A DNA stretch of 64,000 bases. It comes from Modestobacter sp. VKM Ac-2985. GTDB lineage: Bacteria; Actinomycetota; Actinomycetes; Mycobacteriales; Geodermatophilaceae. Positions within the stretch are counted from its first letter, which is position 1. Every line of letters starts with the position of its first letter. Shown in pieces: positions 42,603 through 51,735 of this stretch. A program made the position numbers and the translations under genes. The stretch covers positions 124,001 through 188,000 of the forward strand of contig NZ_JAPVBI010000001.1 of assembly GCF_026967925.1 (NCBI RefSeq), given 5' to 3'. The notes beneath the pieces were generated by a model that saw only the letters and a program-made list of their open reading frames with translations, searched no databases and was not told the DNA's origin.

Positions 42603-45600
42603 GTGCCCTTTGCCCACTCGATGACAGCGCGCAGAGTCGCTGCCGTCACCGCCGTCGCCGTCGGGGGTGCGCTGCTCGGCGCGTCCCCCGCACTGGCGCT
42701 CGAGCCGCCCGCGGGCAGCCCGTTCATCAGCGAGTTCCACTACGACAACGACGGAACCGACGTCAACGAGCGGGTCGAGGTCGCCGCGGCGCCGGGCACC
42801 GACCTCACTGGCTGGACGTTGGTCGGTGTCAACGGCAACAACGGCCAGGTCTACGACACGAAGGCCCTCTCCGGCGTGGTCGGCGAGTCCGGCACGGTGG
42901 TCGTGGAGTTCTCCGGCCTGCAGAACGGCGCTCCCGACGGCATCGCGCTCGTCGACGCCAGCGGCACGGTCGTGCAGTTCCTCTCCTACGAGGGCACGTT
43001 CACCGGCACCATCAGCGGCCAGCCGGTCGACTCCACCGACGTCGGGGTCGCCGAGACCGCCAGCAGCCCCGCCGAGGGTTCGATCCAGCTGATCGACGGC
43101 GTCTGGGTGGTCACCGCCACCAACACGTTCGGCGCGGCCAACGCGGTCGTCGAGCCGGAGCCGGAGCCCGACCCGGAGCCGGTCGACTGCGCCACCGACG
43201 GCCTCACCGCCATCACCGACGTGCAGGGCACCGGGGACGAGAGCCCGCTGGTGGGCGACACGGTCACCGTCGCCGGCGTCGTGACGAGCAGCCCCGACGG
43301 CTTCGGCAGCGTGTACGTGCAGGACCCGACGGCGACGCAGGGCGACGCGTCCACCGCGGTCAACGTCTTCGGCTCCGCCGACGGCCTGGAGATCGGCGAC
43401 GCCGTCCAGGTCACCGGCGAGGTCGCCGAGTACTTCGGCCTGACCCAGGTCGAGGCCACCGCGGTGGCGCTGTGCGCCGAGGACGCCGCCCTGCCTGCCC
43501 CGGTCAGCATCGACTGGGCGCAGACCGGCGGCGAGGAGCGCGAGTCGCTGGAGGGCATGCTCTTCCAGCCCACCGGCGCGTACACGGTCACCGAGGTCTA
43601 CAACCTCAACCGCTACGGCGAGGTCATGCTGGCCGCCGGCACCGAGCCGCTGCGCCAGGCCACCGACGTCGTCGAGCCGGGCGAGGCCGCCATCGCCTAC
43701 GAGGCGGAGAACGCCGAGAAGGTGCTCCTGCTGGACGACGGCCGCAGCACCAACCTCGCGACCGCCGGCCTGGCGCCCAGCTACGGCTCCGCCGAGGACG
43801 CCATCCGGGTCGGGGACCAGGTCACCTCCTTCGGCGACGTGCCCTACGTCCTCGACTACCGCTTCGACGCCTGGCGTGCGCAGCCGGCCACCGTCGTCAC
43901 CGCGGAGACCGCCGGCACGGCGTCCTTCGACGACAGCAACCCGCGGACCGACGCTCCCGAGGAGGTCGGCGGCGACGTCCAGGTCGCCTCGTTCAACGTC
44001 CTCAACTACTTCACCAGCTTCGGCGGCGATGCCCGCGGGGCCGAGAACGCCGCGGAGCTGGCCGAGCAGGAGGCCAAGATCGTCGCGGCGATCAACTCCC
44101 TCGGTGCCGAGGTCGTCGCCCTCGAGGAGATCGAGAACTCGGTCAAGTTCGGGGAGGACCGCGACGAGGCCCTGGCCGCACTCACCGCCGCGCTGAACGC
44201 CGCGGCCGGCGAGGACCGCTGGGCGTTCGTCCCCTCGCCGGCGGTGCTGCCGCCGGTCGAGGACCAGGACGTCATCCGCAACGCCTTCATCTACCAGCCG
44301 GCCGCGGTCGAGCTGGTGGGTGAGTCGGTGGTCGACACCGACGACGTGTGGGCCGGGCTGGCCCGCCAGCCGCTGGCGCAGACGTTCCGCGCGGCCGGTG
44401 AGGAGTTCACCGTCGTGGTGAACCACTTCAAGTCCAAGGGCTCGGCGCCCGAGGGCGACGAGGACAGCGGCGACGGCCAGGGCAACGCCAACGCCACCCG
44501 CGTCGCCGAGGCCGAGCGCCTGGTCGCCTTCGTCGACTCGCTGGAGAGCGCGCCCGACTCCACCCTGCTGATCGGTGACTTCAACAGCTACACGATGGAG
44601 GACCCGCTCGACGTCCTCGTCGGGGCTGGGTACACCAACCTCGGGGCGGTGACCGGCGAGAGCACCTACGTCTTCAGCGGCCGGGTCGGCTCCCTGGACC
44701 ACGCGTTCGGCTCCCCGGCGCTGGTCACCGACGTCACCGGCGTCGACATCTGGAACATCAACTCCGTCGAGTCCTACGGCTACCAGTACGACGGGTACCC
44801 GGGCTGGTACGACGCGGACCCGTTCCGGTCCTCCGACCACGACCCGATCATCCTGGGTCTGGACCTGGGTGAGCCGGGCGCCGGCGGCGGCACCGGGGAC
44901 GACGGCGACACCGTCGACCTGCAGCTGCTGGGCATCAACGACTTCCACGGCCGGCTCGGCGACGCGGTGGCCCTCGCGGGCACCATCGAGCAGCAGCGGG
45001 CCCGGGACGACGTCGACGCGACCGTCCTGCTGTCGGCCGGGGACAACATCGGTGCCTCACCGTTCGTCTCCTCCAGCCAGCAGGACCGGCCGACGATCGA
45101 GGTGCTCAACGAGATGGGCCTCGACGCCTCGGCCGTGGGCAACCACGAGTTCGACCGCGGCTTCGCCGACCTGACCGGCCGGGTCGGGGTCGACGGCGAG
45201 AGCGGTCTGGCCGACTTCGACTACCTGGGCGCCAACGTCTACGGCAGCGACGGTGAGGCGGTGCTGCCGGAGTACGAGCTGGTGGAGGCCGCCGGCGTCA
45301 CCGTCGGGGTCATCGGCGTCGTCACCCAGGAGACGAGCTCGCTGGTCTCCCCGGCGGGCATCGAGGGCATCACGTTCGGCGACCCGGTCGAGGCCGCGAA
45401 CCGGGTGACCGACGTCCTCACCGACGGGGTCGGGGACGAGGCCGAGGTCATCGTCCTGGTCGCCCACGAGGGCGCGCCGGGGGGTGAGGCCACCAGCACG
45501 CTGGAGGCCGAGCTCGCCGCCGACACCGCGTTCGCCGCGATCGTCAACGGCGTGGACGCCGATGTGGACGCGATCTTCACCGGGCACACGCACCAGACCT

Positions 45601-46859
45601 ACGCCTGGCAGGCGCCGGTCCCGGGCACCGACGAGACCCGTCCGGTCATCCAGACCGGTTCCTACGCCGCGGACCTCGGGCGGATCGTGCTCAGCTACGA
45701 CGAGTCGACCGACGAGGTCACCGCCTCGACGGTGGAGAACCTGGCACTGACCGAGGTTCCCGAGGAGGAGCTGGTCGTCGCCTACCCGCGGGTGGCCGAG
45801 GTCGCCGAGACGGTCGCGGCCGCCGAGGCGATCGCCGAGGAGGTCGGCAGCCAGGTCGTCGGGTCGGTCACGGCCGACATCACCCGGGCCTTCACCACCG
45901 GCCCGGACGGTCAGCCGGCCGAGGACCGTGGTTCGTACTCGGCCCTCGGTGGCCTGGTCGCGGACAGCTACGTCGCCGGCGCAGCCGACAGTGCGATCGA
46001 GCCGGCCGACCTCGGCCTGGTCAACCCCGGCGGTCTGCGGGCCGACCTGCTCTACGGCGAGGACGGTGAGATCACGCTGGCCGAGGCCAACGAGGTCACC
46101 CCGTTCGCCAACGACCTGGTCGTCGTCTCGTTGACCGGGGCGCAGCTGGTGCAGGTGCTGGAGCAGCAGTGGCAGCCCGAGGGCAGCTCGCGGCCGTTCC
46201 TGGCGCTGGGCACGTCGGAGGAGCTGACCTGGTCCTACGACCCGGAGGCGGCCGCCGGTGAGCGGATCATCGTCGACAGCATCCGGATCTCGGGGGAGCC
46301 GATCGACCTCGACGGCACCTACCGGGTGGCGACCAACAGCTTCCTGGCCTCCGGCGGCGACAACTTCACCACCTTCGCCGAGGGCACCACGGAGCAGACC
46401 GGTCTGATCGACTTCGACTCCTTCCAGGCCTACCTGGAGGAGAACTCGCCGCTCAGCCCGGAGGAGTTCACCGGCCGGGTGACCGTCGGGGACGCCTCCG
46501 AGGAGCCGCAGCAGCCGACGGCCGAGGTGGCGGTCTCGCCGTCGACCTTCAGCCGCGGCGACCTGGTGACCTTCTCGGTGAGCGGCTTCGGCCCCTCGGA
46601 GCGGGTCGAGGTGACCGTGGACGGCCGGCGACTGGGTCGGGTCACGACCGACGCCGAGGGTGCTGCGACGGTCCGGGTGCGCGTCCCGGGCTCGGTGGCC
46701 ACCGGCACGGTCGAGGTCACGGGCACCGGGGTCACCTCCGGCTCGACCGCGACGGTCGAGGTGCAGGTGACCGAGGAGGCGGAGCCCAGCACGGGCGGCA
46801 GCGTGGTGAAGAAGCTGGCCTCGCTGCTGCGCCAGCTGTTCGGCACCTGGCTGCGGTGA
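42603..46859 (+). CDS. Secreted nuclease / 5'-nucleotidase fusion (ExeM-NucH type)
   Basis: The 1418-residue exoprotein starts with a signal peptide (to about ALA at 32) and has a lamin-tail domain (about 35-180), an OB-fold (about 200-310), and an endonuclease/exonuclease/phosphatase domain (about 460-770) with SFNVLNYF, EEIEN, VVNHFKSKG, LIGDFNSY and SSDHDPI. A 5'-nucleotidase follows (about 780-1300) with GINDFHGRL, AGDNIGASP, GNHEFDRG, GHTHQT and C-terminal NPGGLRADL and GGDNFTTF. An Ig-like domain and a basic tail end it; no sorting signal is seen. It would degrade extracellular DNA to nucleosides and phosphate. GTG 42603 follows GGAGG at 6 nt. Confidence 0.9.
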   Translation: MPFAHSMTARRVAAVTAVAVGGALLGASPALALEPPAGSPFISEFHYDNDGTDVNERVEVAAAPGTDLTGWTLVGVNGNNGQVYDTKALSGVVGESGTVVVEFSGLQNGAPDGIALVDASGTVVQFLSYEGTFTGTISGQPVDSTDVGVAETASSPAEGSIQLIDGVWVVTATNTFGAANAVVEPEPEPDPEPVDCATDGLTAITDVQGTGDESPLVGDTVTVAGVVTSSPDGFGSVYVQDPTATQGDASTAVNVFGSADGLEIGDAVQVTGEVAEYFGLTQVEATAVALCAEDAALPAPVSIDWAQTGGEERESLEGMLFQPTGAYTVTEVYNLNRYGEVMLAAGTEPLRQATDVVEPGEAAIAYEAENAEKVLLLDDGRSTNLATAGLAPSYGSAEDAIRVGDQVTSFGDVPYVLDYRFDAWRAQPATVVTAETAGTASFDDSNPRTDAPEEVGGDVQVASFNVLNYFTSFGGDARGAENAAELAEQEAKIVAAINSLGAEVVALEEIENSVKFGEDRDEALAALTAALNAAAGEDRWAFVPSPAVLPPVEDQDVIRNAFIYQPAAVELVGESVVDTDDVWAGLARQPLAQTFRAAGEEFTVVVNHFKSKGSAPEGDEDSGDGQGNANATRVAEAERLVAFVDSLESAPDSTLLIGDFNSYTMEDPLDVLVGAGYTNLGAVTGESTYVFSGRVGSLDHAFGSPALVTDVTGVDIWNINSVESYGYQYDGYPGWYDADPFRSSDHDPIILGLDLGEPGAGGGTGDDGDTVDLQLLGINDFHGRLGDAVALAGTIEQQRARDDVDATVLLSAGDNIGASPFVSSSQQDRPTIEVLNEMGLDASAVGNHEFDRGFADLTGRVGVDGESGLADFDYLGANVYGSDGEAVLPEYELVEAAGVTVGVIGVVTQETSSLVSPAGIEGITFGDPVEAANRVTDVLTDGVGDEAEVIVLVAHEGAPGGEATSTLEAELAADTAFAAIVNGVDADVDAIFTGHTHQTYAWQAPVPGTDETRPVIQTGSYAADLGRIVLSYDESTDEVTASTVENLALTEVPEEELVVAYPRVAEVAETVAAAEAIAEEVGSQVVGSVTADITRAFTTGPDGQPAEDRGSYSALGGLVADSYVAGAADSAIEPADLGLVNPGGLRADLLYGEDGEITLAEANEVTPFANDLVVVSLTGAQLVQVLEQQWQPEGSSRPFLALGTSEELTWSYDPEAAAGERIIVDSIRISGEPIDLDGTYRVATNSFLASGGDNFTTFAEGTTEQTGLIDFDSFQAYLEENSPLSPEEFTGRVTVGDASEEPQQPTAEVAVSPSTFSRGDLVTFSVSGFGPSERVEVTVDGRRLGRVTTDAEGAATVRVRVPGSVATGTVEVTGTGVTSGSTATVEVQVTEEAEPSTGGSVVKKLASLLRQLFGTWLR

Positions 46860-46929
46860 CCACCGGTGCCTCGGCTCGGGTGCAGGCCCGGCCCGAGTTG
46901 AGGCACTGACACCGCACCATCCACCACGG

Positions 46930-46957
46930 CGGGCCCCCCACTCCGGTGGGGGGCCCG
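46930..46957 (+). terminator. Terminator after the nuclease gene
   Basis: A perfect 12-bp stem, cgggccccccac with gtggggggcccg, with loop tccg. It lies 71 bp after the stop codon. Confidence 0.85.
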
Positions 46958-47044
46958 TCGCCGTCGGTGGCCGGCCTCACCCGTCCGGGGGGCCGACCGG
47001 ACGGGCGGGTCCGGGCGATCTCCTGGGGTGCCGATCACCTGAGG

Positions 47045-48088
47045 GTGCAGATCACCCAGCGGATGAGGGCGCGGACCCCCCGTGCGGCGGCGCGGACCGC
47101 CGTCCCGGTGCTGCTGGTCTGTGCGGTGACGTTGCTGGTCTTCTCGCTGTTCGGGCCCAACGCGGTGACGGCGCGGGGTGTGGTCGCCTCCTGGGTGTGC
47201 GCCGCGGTGCTCGCCGTCCTGGCCCTGGTCTACCGGCGCACCGACCCGGCCCGGGTCGACGCCCGTGGCGGCTACGTGCTCATCGCCCTCCTGGGCGTCG
47301 TGCTGTGCTGCGGGATGAACTGGATCACCCGCGATCCCTCCGCCGGGGGTCAGGCGTTCCTCGCCTTCCCGGTGCTCTGGGCCGGCGTCCAGCTCCGCCG
47401 CACCGCGGTGGCCCTGGTGACCGCCACGGCGCTGGCCGGGGACGCCGTCGTGCTGTTCCACCTCCAGCCGGCCGGCCACGCGGTCAGCGACCTGAGCTTC
47501 TTCGGCGCCGTGCTGGTGGTCATGGCGACGATGCTGGTGCGCGCCGGGGAGACCCAGGACCGGCTGGTGGCCCAGCTGCAGCAGCAGGCCGCCACCGACT
47601 CCCTCACCGGGCTGGCCAACCGTCGGGTGCTCGACGCGGCGCTGAGCACGGCGCTGGCCGCCCCGGTCGCGCCGCGCGGCACCTCGCTGGTCCTGGTGGA
47701 CGTCGACTCGTTCAAGGCGATCAACGACGAGCACGGCCACCCGGTCGGGGACGACGCCCTGGTGCACATCGCCGGGGTGCTGCGCTCGGTGGTCCGGGCC
47801 GGGGACGCCGTGCTCAGCCGGACCGGCGGTGACGAGCTCGCCGTCCTGCTGCCGGACTGCCCGGCGGACGTGGCCGCCGCCCGGGCCGCCGAGGTGCTCG
47901 ACGCGGTGCGGGCTGCGCCCCTGGTGCTGCCCGACGGGACCCTGCTGGCGATCTCGGTGAGCCTGGGCGTGGCCCACGCCCCCACGCACGCCGTCGGGCT
48001 GGAGGAGCTCTACGCAGCCGCTGACGCCGCCCTGTACGCGGCCAAGCGCGCCGGCCGCGGCCGGGTCGAGATGGCCGCGGTCAGCTGA
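47045..48088 (+). CDS. Membrane GGDEF protein (diguanylate cyclase)
   Basis: The 347-residue protein has about six hydrophobic segments in residues 15-180, a short coiled coil (ETQDRLVAQLQQQ) and a GGDEF domain starting at ATDSLTGLANRR. The signature is GGDEL in SRTGGDELAVLLP, which is usually active, and no RxxD inhibitory site precedes it. It would make c-di-GMP, which often controls exopolysaccharide output, and the polysaccharide genes follow. The start is uncertain (GTG 47045 or ATG 47063; neither has a good ribosome-binding site). It overlaps the convergent Wzz gene by 8 bp. Confidence 0.85.
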   Translation: MQITQRMRARTPRAAARTAVPVLLVCAVTLLVFSLFGPNAVTARGVVASWVCAAVLAVLALVYRRTDPARVDARGGYVLIALLGVVLCCGMNWITRDPSAGGQAFLAFPVLWAGVQLRRTAVALVTATALAGDAVVLFHLQPAGHAVSDLSFFGAVLVVMATMLVRAGETQDRLVAQLQQQAATDSLTGLANRRVLDAALSTALAAPVAPRGTSLVLVDVDSFKAINDEHGHPVGDDALVHIAGVLRSVVRAGDAVLSRTGGDELAVLLPDCPADVAAARAAEVLDAVRAAPLVLPDGTLLAISVSLGVAHAPTHAVGLEELYAAADAALYAAKRAGRGRVEMAAVS

Positions 48089-49403
48089 CCCGGCGGGGGA
48101 CCGCCCGGTCGGAGGACTCCAGGACGGCGCCGATCAGCGGCGCGCCGAGCGTGTGCAGGAGGGAGGTGACGTCGTGCAGCTCGCGTCGCGTCGTCCCACC
48201 GGCCCGGACGGCCAGGACCACCCCGTCGCTCAGCGTGGTCAGCGACGCGGCCCCCGAACGCTGGTCCAGCGGAGGGGGCACGACGATGGTGACGTCGGCG
48301 TCGCCGGCGACCTGGGTGAGGACCTCGGCCATCCGGGGGCCGTCGAGGAGGTCCTCGCCACCTGCGTCCGGCGCCCGGCCGGCCGGCAGCACCCGCAGGC
48401 CGTGCGGCCCCGGGCGCAGCGCCTCGGCGACGGTGAGGCGGCCGGCCAGCACCTCGGCCAGGCCGGGGGTCTGCTCCGGCAGGCCCAGCAGCCCGGCGGC
48501 CCGGGGGGCCCACAGGTCGGCCTCGACGAGCACCGTCCGCAACCGCGCGGCGGCGAACACCCCGGCCAGGTCCCAGCCCAGCGCGGCGCCGTCGGCGCGT
48601 GCCGTCGGGCCGAGCACGGTGACGGTGCGCGGTGCCGCGGTGCGGCGCCCGGGACGGTCCCCCAGGTGTGCCCGGATCCGGCGCAGCGCCTCGCCGCGCT
48701 CCGCGCCCAGGTCTCCGCCCCGACGCCGACGGTCGCGCTGCGGGACGACCGCGAGGGCCGGGACGCCGGCCGCGGCCAGCTCGTCGGCGTCCCGGACGGT
48801 GTCGTCCATCGACTCGCGGAGGAACGCGACGGCGACGCCGACGGCCAGCCCGAGCAGCGCGCCGACGGTGAGCAGCACCCCCGTGGTGGTCCCGGTCGGG
48901 GTGGTCGGCAGCGCCGCCGGCCGGATGGTGCTGACCTGCACGGTGTCCACGGTGGACCCCGGCGCGTCCTCCAGCTCGGCCAGCAGGTCGGAGAACGCAC
49001 CCCCGGCGGCGTTGGCGATCTCCTGGGCGCGCTCGGGCACGGGGTCCTGCACGCGCACGGTGAGCAGCACCGTCTCCGCCGGCACCTCGACCGTCATCTC
49101 CCCGGCCACCTCGGCGCCGGTCAGGTCCAGGTCGAGGCCCTCGGCGACCCGCTCGCCGAGCAGCGGGCTGCCCAGCACGGCCGCGTAGGACTGCATCCGC
49201 TGCTGCAGGTAGGCGGTGTCCTGCCGGGTGACCACGCCGTCGTCGGCCTCCTCCGACGCGCCGAGGAACAGCTGCGCCTCGGCCGAGTACACCGGGGTGC
49301 GCAGCAGCGACCCGGCCAGGGCCAGGGCGATGCCGAGCAGGATGCACGCCGCGATGGGCAGTGCGCCGCGGCGGAGCGCGCGGGAGATCTCGCGGAAGGT
49401 CAT
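48081..49403 (-). CDS. Wzz/CpsD-type polysaccharide co-polymerase with degenerate kinase
   Basis: The 440-residue protein has a Wzz domain with two membrane segments (about 15-35 and 175-200) and a cytoplasmic P-loop-fold domain (about 215-430). In active BY-kinases the Walker A loop ends in GKS or GKT; here the matching segment reads VTVLGPTARADGAALG, with no Lys. The A' motif is LVEADLWAP, and no C-terminal Tyr cluster is present. It probably sets chain length as a scaffold without phosphorylation. It is divergent from the glycosyltransferase gene (125 bp). Confidence 0.82.
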   Translation of the reverse strand: MTFREISRALRRGALPIAACILLGIALALAGSLLRTPVYSAEAQLFLGASEEADDGVVTRQDTAYLQQRMQSYAAVLGSPLLGERVAEGLDLDLTGAEVAGEMTVEVPAETVLLTVRVQDPVPERAQEIANAAGGAFSDLLAELEDAPGSTVDTVQVSTIRPAALPTTPTGTTTGVLLTVGALLGLAVGVAVAFLRESMDDTVRDADELAAAGVPALAVVPQRDRRRRGGDLGAERGEALRRIRAHLGDRPGRRTAAPRTVTVLGPTARADGAALGWDLAGVFAAARLRTVLVEADLWAPRAAGLLGLPEQTPGLAEVLAGRLTVAEALRPGPHGLRVLPAGRAPDAGGEDLLDGPRMAEVLTQVAGDADVTIVVPPPLDQRSGAASLTTLSDGVVLAVRAGGTTRRELHDVTSLLHTLGAPLIGAVLESSDRAVPRRVS

Positions 49404-49528
49404 GGAGGTGCCTCATCACATCGACGGTGTCCGGGTGGCGACGTCCGCACCTGTACCGTGCCCTCGGTGGCGCCGAGCCGACGTAGCGTAACGAGCCGCT
49501 CGCAGGAAGTCGTGGAGGGCGCACGTTC

Positions 49529-50455
49529 GTGGGCACGGAGACGCCAGTGACGGGCACGGGGAGCGCGGCTGCGCCGGCGGGCTCGGTCGGTGCCGTCTGC
49601 GTGCTGCACGGCGACCCGGAGGTGCCGGCGTGGCTGTTCCTGCTCGCCCGGGCGATGCCGCTGGTCCTGGTCGTCAACGACCCCGGGCCCGGGCGGTACG
49701 CCCGTCTGCCCGCGGCCGCGGTCACGCTGGTCAACGACGAGCCGGCGGGGTTCGCGGTGAACGTGGACCGGGGGGTCGACGCGCTGCTGGCGGCCGCGCC
49801 GGTCGACGTCCTGCTGAGCGTCAACTTCGACCTGGAGCTCGAGCTGGACGCCGTCGAGGAGCTGGTGGCCGCGCTCGACCGGCACCCGGAGGTGGCCGCC
49901 GTCGGGCCGCTGCTGACCGGGCACGACGGCGAGCCGGTGTTCAGCTCCGGCCGGCTGCCCCGTCCGGTGCTGGAGTTCCTGCGCGCCGCCGGCCTGCGCC
50001 AGGGCCGGCTGCTGCAGTGGCAGCGCCTGCTGCTGCGCCGCTCGGCCACCTGGCGGGCGCGCAACGCCGGGGCTCCCAGCGCGCCGGTCCGGCTGCTGCC
50101 GGACGGTGAGTACCTGCCGTGGACCTGCGTGGCGGTGCGCCGCGAGGCCTGGACGTCGGTGGGTCCGCTGGACCGCCGGTTCCGGCTGTACGCCGAGGAC
50201 ATCGACTGGTCGGTGCGGGCGGTCGCGGCCGGCTGGCGGCTGTGCCTGGTCACCCCCGGGTCCCCGGTGGTGCACGCCGAACGCTGGACCCGCAGCCCGA
50301 CCACCGACGCCTGGTACGAGGCCAGCCACACCCGGCTGCACCGCAAGCACGGCTGGACGGCGTGCGGCCGCGCGCAGCGGGCCGGGCTGGCGCTGCGCCG
50401 CTGGACGCCGCTGCGCTGGGTCAGCCCGCTGGTCTGGGCGGAGATCCGCCGGTGA
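49529..50455 (+). CDS. Family 2 glycosyltransferase
   Basis: The 308-residue protein is a GT-A type glycosyltransferase like rhamnosyltransferases. It has VNDEPAGFAVNVDRGVD, the Asp region SVNFDLELELD, and YAEDIDWSVRAVAAGWRL near residue 220, the catalytic ED motif. It would add a sugar to a lipid-linked surface polysaccharide at the inner face of the membrane. GTG 49529 follows GGAGGG at 9 nt and its stop overlaps the next gene (GTGA). Confidence 0.85.
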   Translation: MGTETPVTGTGSAAAPAGSVGAVCVLHGDPEVPAWLFLLARAMPLVLVVNDPGPGRYARLPAAAVTLVNDEPAGFAVNVDRGVDALLAAAPVDVLLSVNFDLELELDAVEELVAALDRHPEVAAVGPLLTGHDGEPVFSSGRLPRPVLEFLRAAGLRQGRLLQWQRLLLRRSATWRARNAGAPSAPVRLLPDGEYLPWTCVAVRREAWTSVGPLDRRFRLYAEDIDWSVRAVAAGWRLCLVTPGSPVVHAERWTRSPTTDAWYEASHTRLHRKHGWTACGRAQRAGLALRRWTPLRWVSPLVWAEIRR

Positions 50456-51735
50456 CCTCCCCGGCGCTGTCCCGCCGCTTCGTGCTGGGCTACGCCGCCC
50501 TGTGGCTGGCCGGTGCGGGCTTCCTGTGGTGGCCGTGGCTGCTGGTCCGGCTGGTGCTGCGTGCCCGCGCCGAGCACCGGCCGCCGCTGCTGCTGACCGG
50601 GGTGGCCGGCTTCCTCGGGCTGAGCCTGCTGCTCGCGGTGGTGGAGGGTCCCCCGGCCGGGCGGGTGCTGGGCGCCGCGCTCAACCTGCTGGTGTGGGTC
50701 TGCGTCGTGCTGCTCGTCGCCGCCCGGCCGTCCCGGCGTCAGCTCGCCGAGGCCGCCGCGGGTCTGGTGGGGCTGGCCCTGGTCCAGGCCGCGCTGACCC
50801 TGATCGCCCTGCTGGTGTACCCGCGGGCACAGGACCTCGTGCTGCCGCTGGGGCGGCTGCTGCCCGACTCGGTGCTGGCCGATCCCAGCATCACCGCCTT
50901 CGTGGTCACCCACCTGGCCTTCCCCGACTACTTCGCGATGCCGGTCGTCCGCAGCGGCGGGATCCTCGGCAACCCGACCTGGGGCGGTGCGCTCGCCGCG
51001 CTCGGGATCCTCCTGCTGCTGGTGGACCCGTTCGGCCTGCGGCGCCCCGGGGTGCGCGGCTGGGCGCTCGCGGCGGTGGGCGTCGTCGTCCTGCTGCCGT
51101 CGCTGGTGCTGTCGTACTCGCGCAACACCGTGCTGGCCCTGGTGGTCGCCCTGGTCGCGGCCGGGGCGGTGCTGCTGCGGCGCCGGCTGGGCGGCCCCGG
51201 TTTCGCCGCTCTGCTGTCGCTGTCGGCTGCCGGTGCCGTCGCTGTGCTGGCGGCGCTGCCGGTCCCCGCGTTGATCGCGTCGCTGAACGGCACGCGCGCC
51301 GGGTCGGCCGAGACGCGCGGTGAGATCTACCTGATCACGCTGGACCGGGTGCTCGCCTCGCCCACCCCGCTGCTGGGCTCGGGGGTCAAGGAGCGGGTGC
51401 CCGGGCTGGTGGCCAGCCTGGGCAGCCACAGCAGCTACCTGGGCCTGCTCTACCGCGGCGGCGCGCTCGCCCTGCTGCTGTTCCTGGCTGCCCTGGTCGT
51501 GGCCGGCTGGGTGGCCTGGCGGCGCGGGGAGGCGGCGGCGCTCGCGCTGGTCGTCTTCACCGCGGTCTGGTCGGTGGCCGAGGACGTGGACGTGGGGCAC
51601 TTCGTCCCGCTCGCGCTGGTGCTCGCACTCGGGTTGCTCGGGCAGCCCGACGACGCCGGACCGCCGGAGCACCCGGTCGGGGCAGCCGACCGTCCGGCAC
51701 CGGTGGGCGCGGCAGCTGGTGCACGTGTCGGCTGA
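50452..51735 (+). CDS. O-antigen ligase / Wzy-like membrane protein
   Basis: The 427-residue protein has about eleven membrane segments and a large external loop (about 135-170) before VLSYSRNTVLALVVALVA, as in O-antigen ligase/polymerase families. It would polymerise repeat units or ligate the chain on the outside of the membrane. It is translationally coupled to the glycosyltransferase and overlaps the flippase start by 17 bp. Confidence 0.8.
   Translation: MTSPALSRRFVLGYAALWLAGAGFLWWPWLLVRLVLRARAEHRPPLLLTGVAGFLGLSLLLAVVEGPPAGRVLGAALNLLVWVCVVLLVAARPSRRQLAEAAAGLVGLALVQAALTLIALLVYPRAQDLVLPLGRLLPDSVLADPSITAFVVTHLAFPDYFAMPVVRSGGILGNPTWGGALAALGILLLLVDPFGLRRPGVRGWALAAVGVVVLLPSLVLSYSRNTVLALVVALVAAGAVLLRRRLGGPGFAALLSLSAAGAVAVLAALPVPALIASLNGTRAGSAETRGEIYLITLDRVLASPTPLLGSGVKERVPGLVASLGSHSSYLGLLYRGGALALLLFLAALVVAGWVAWRRGEAAALALVVFTAVWSVAEDVDVGHFVPLALVLALGLLGQPDDAGPPEHPVGAADRPAPVGAAAGARVG

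Noticed and set aside
42543-44948. 801-codon antisense frame over the nuclease gene
   Set aside because: Low-complexity Val/Asp/Gly/Arg shadow of the conserved nuclease frame.
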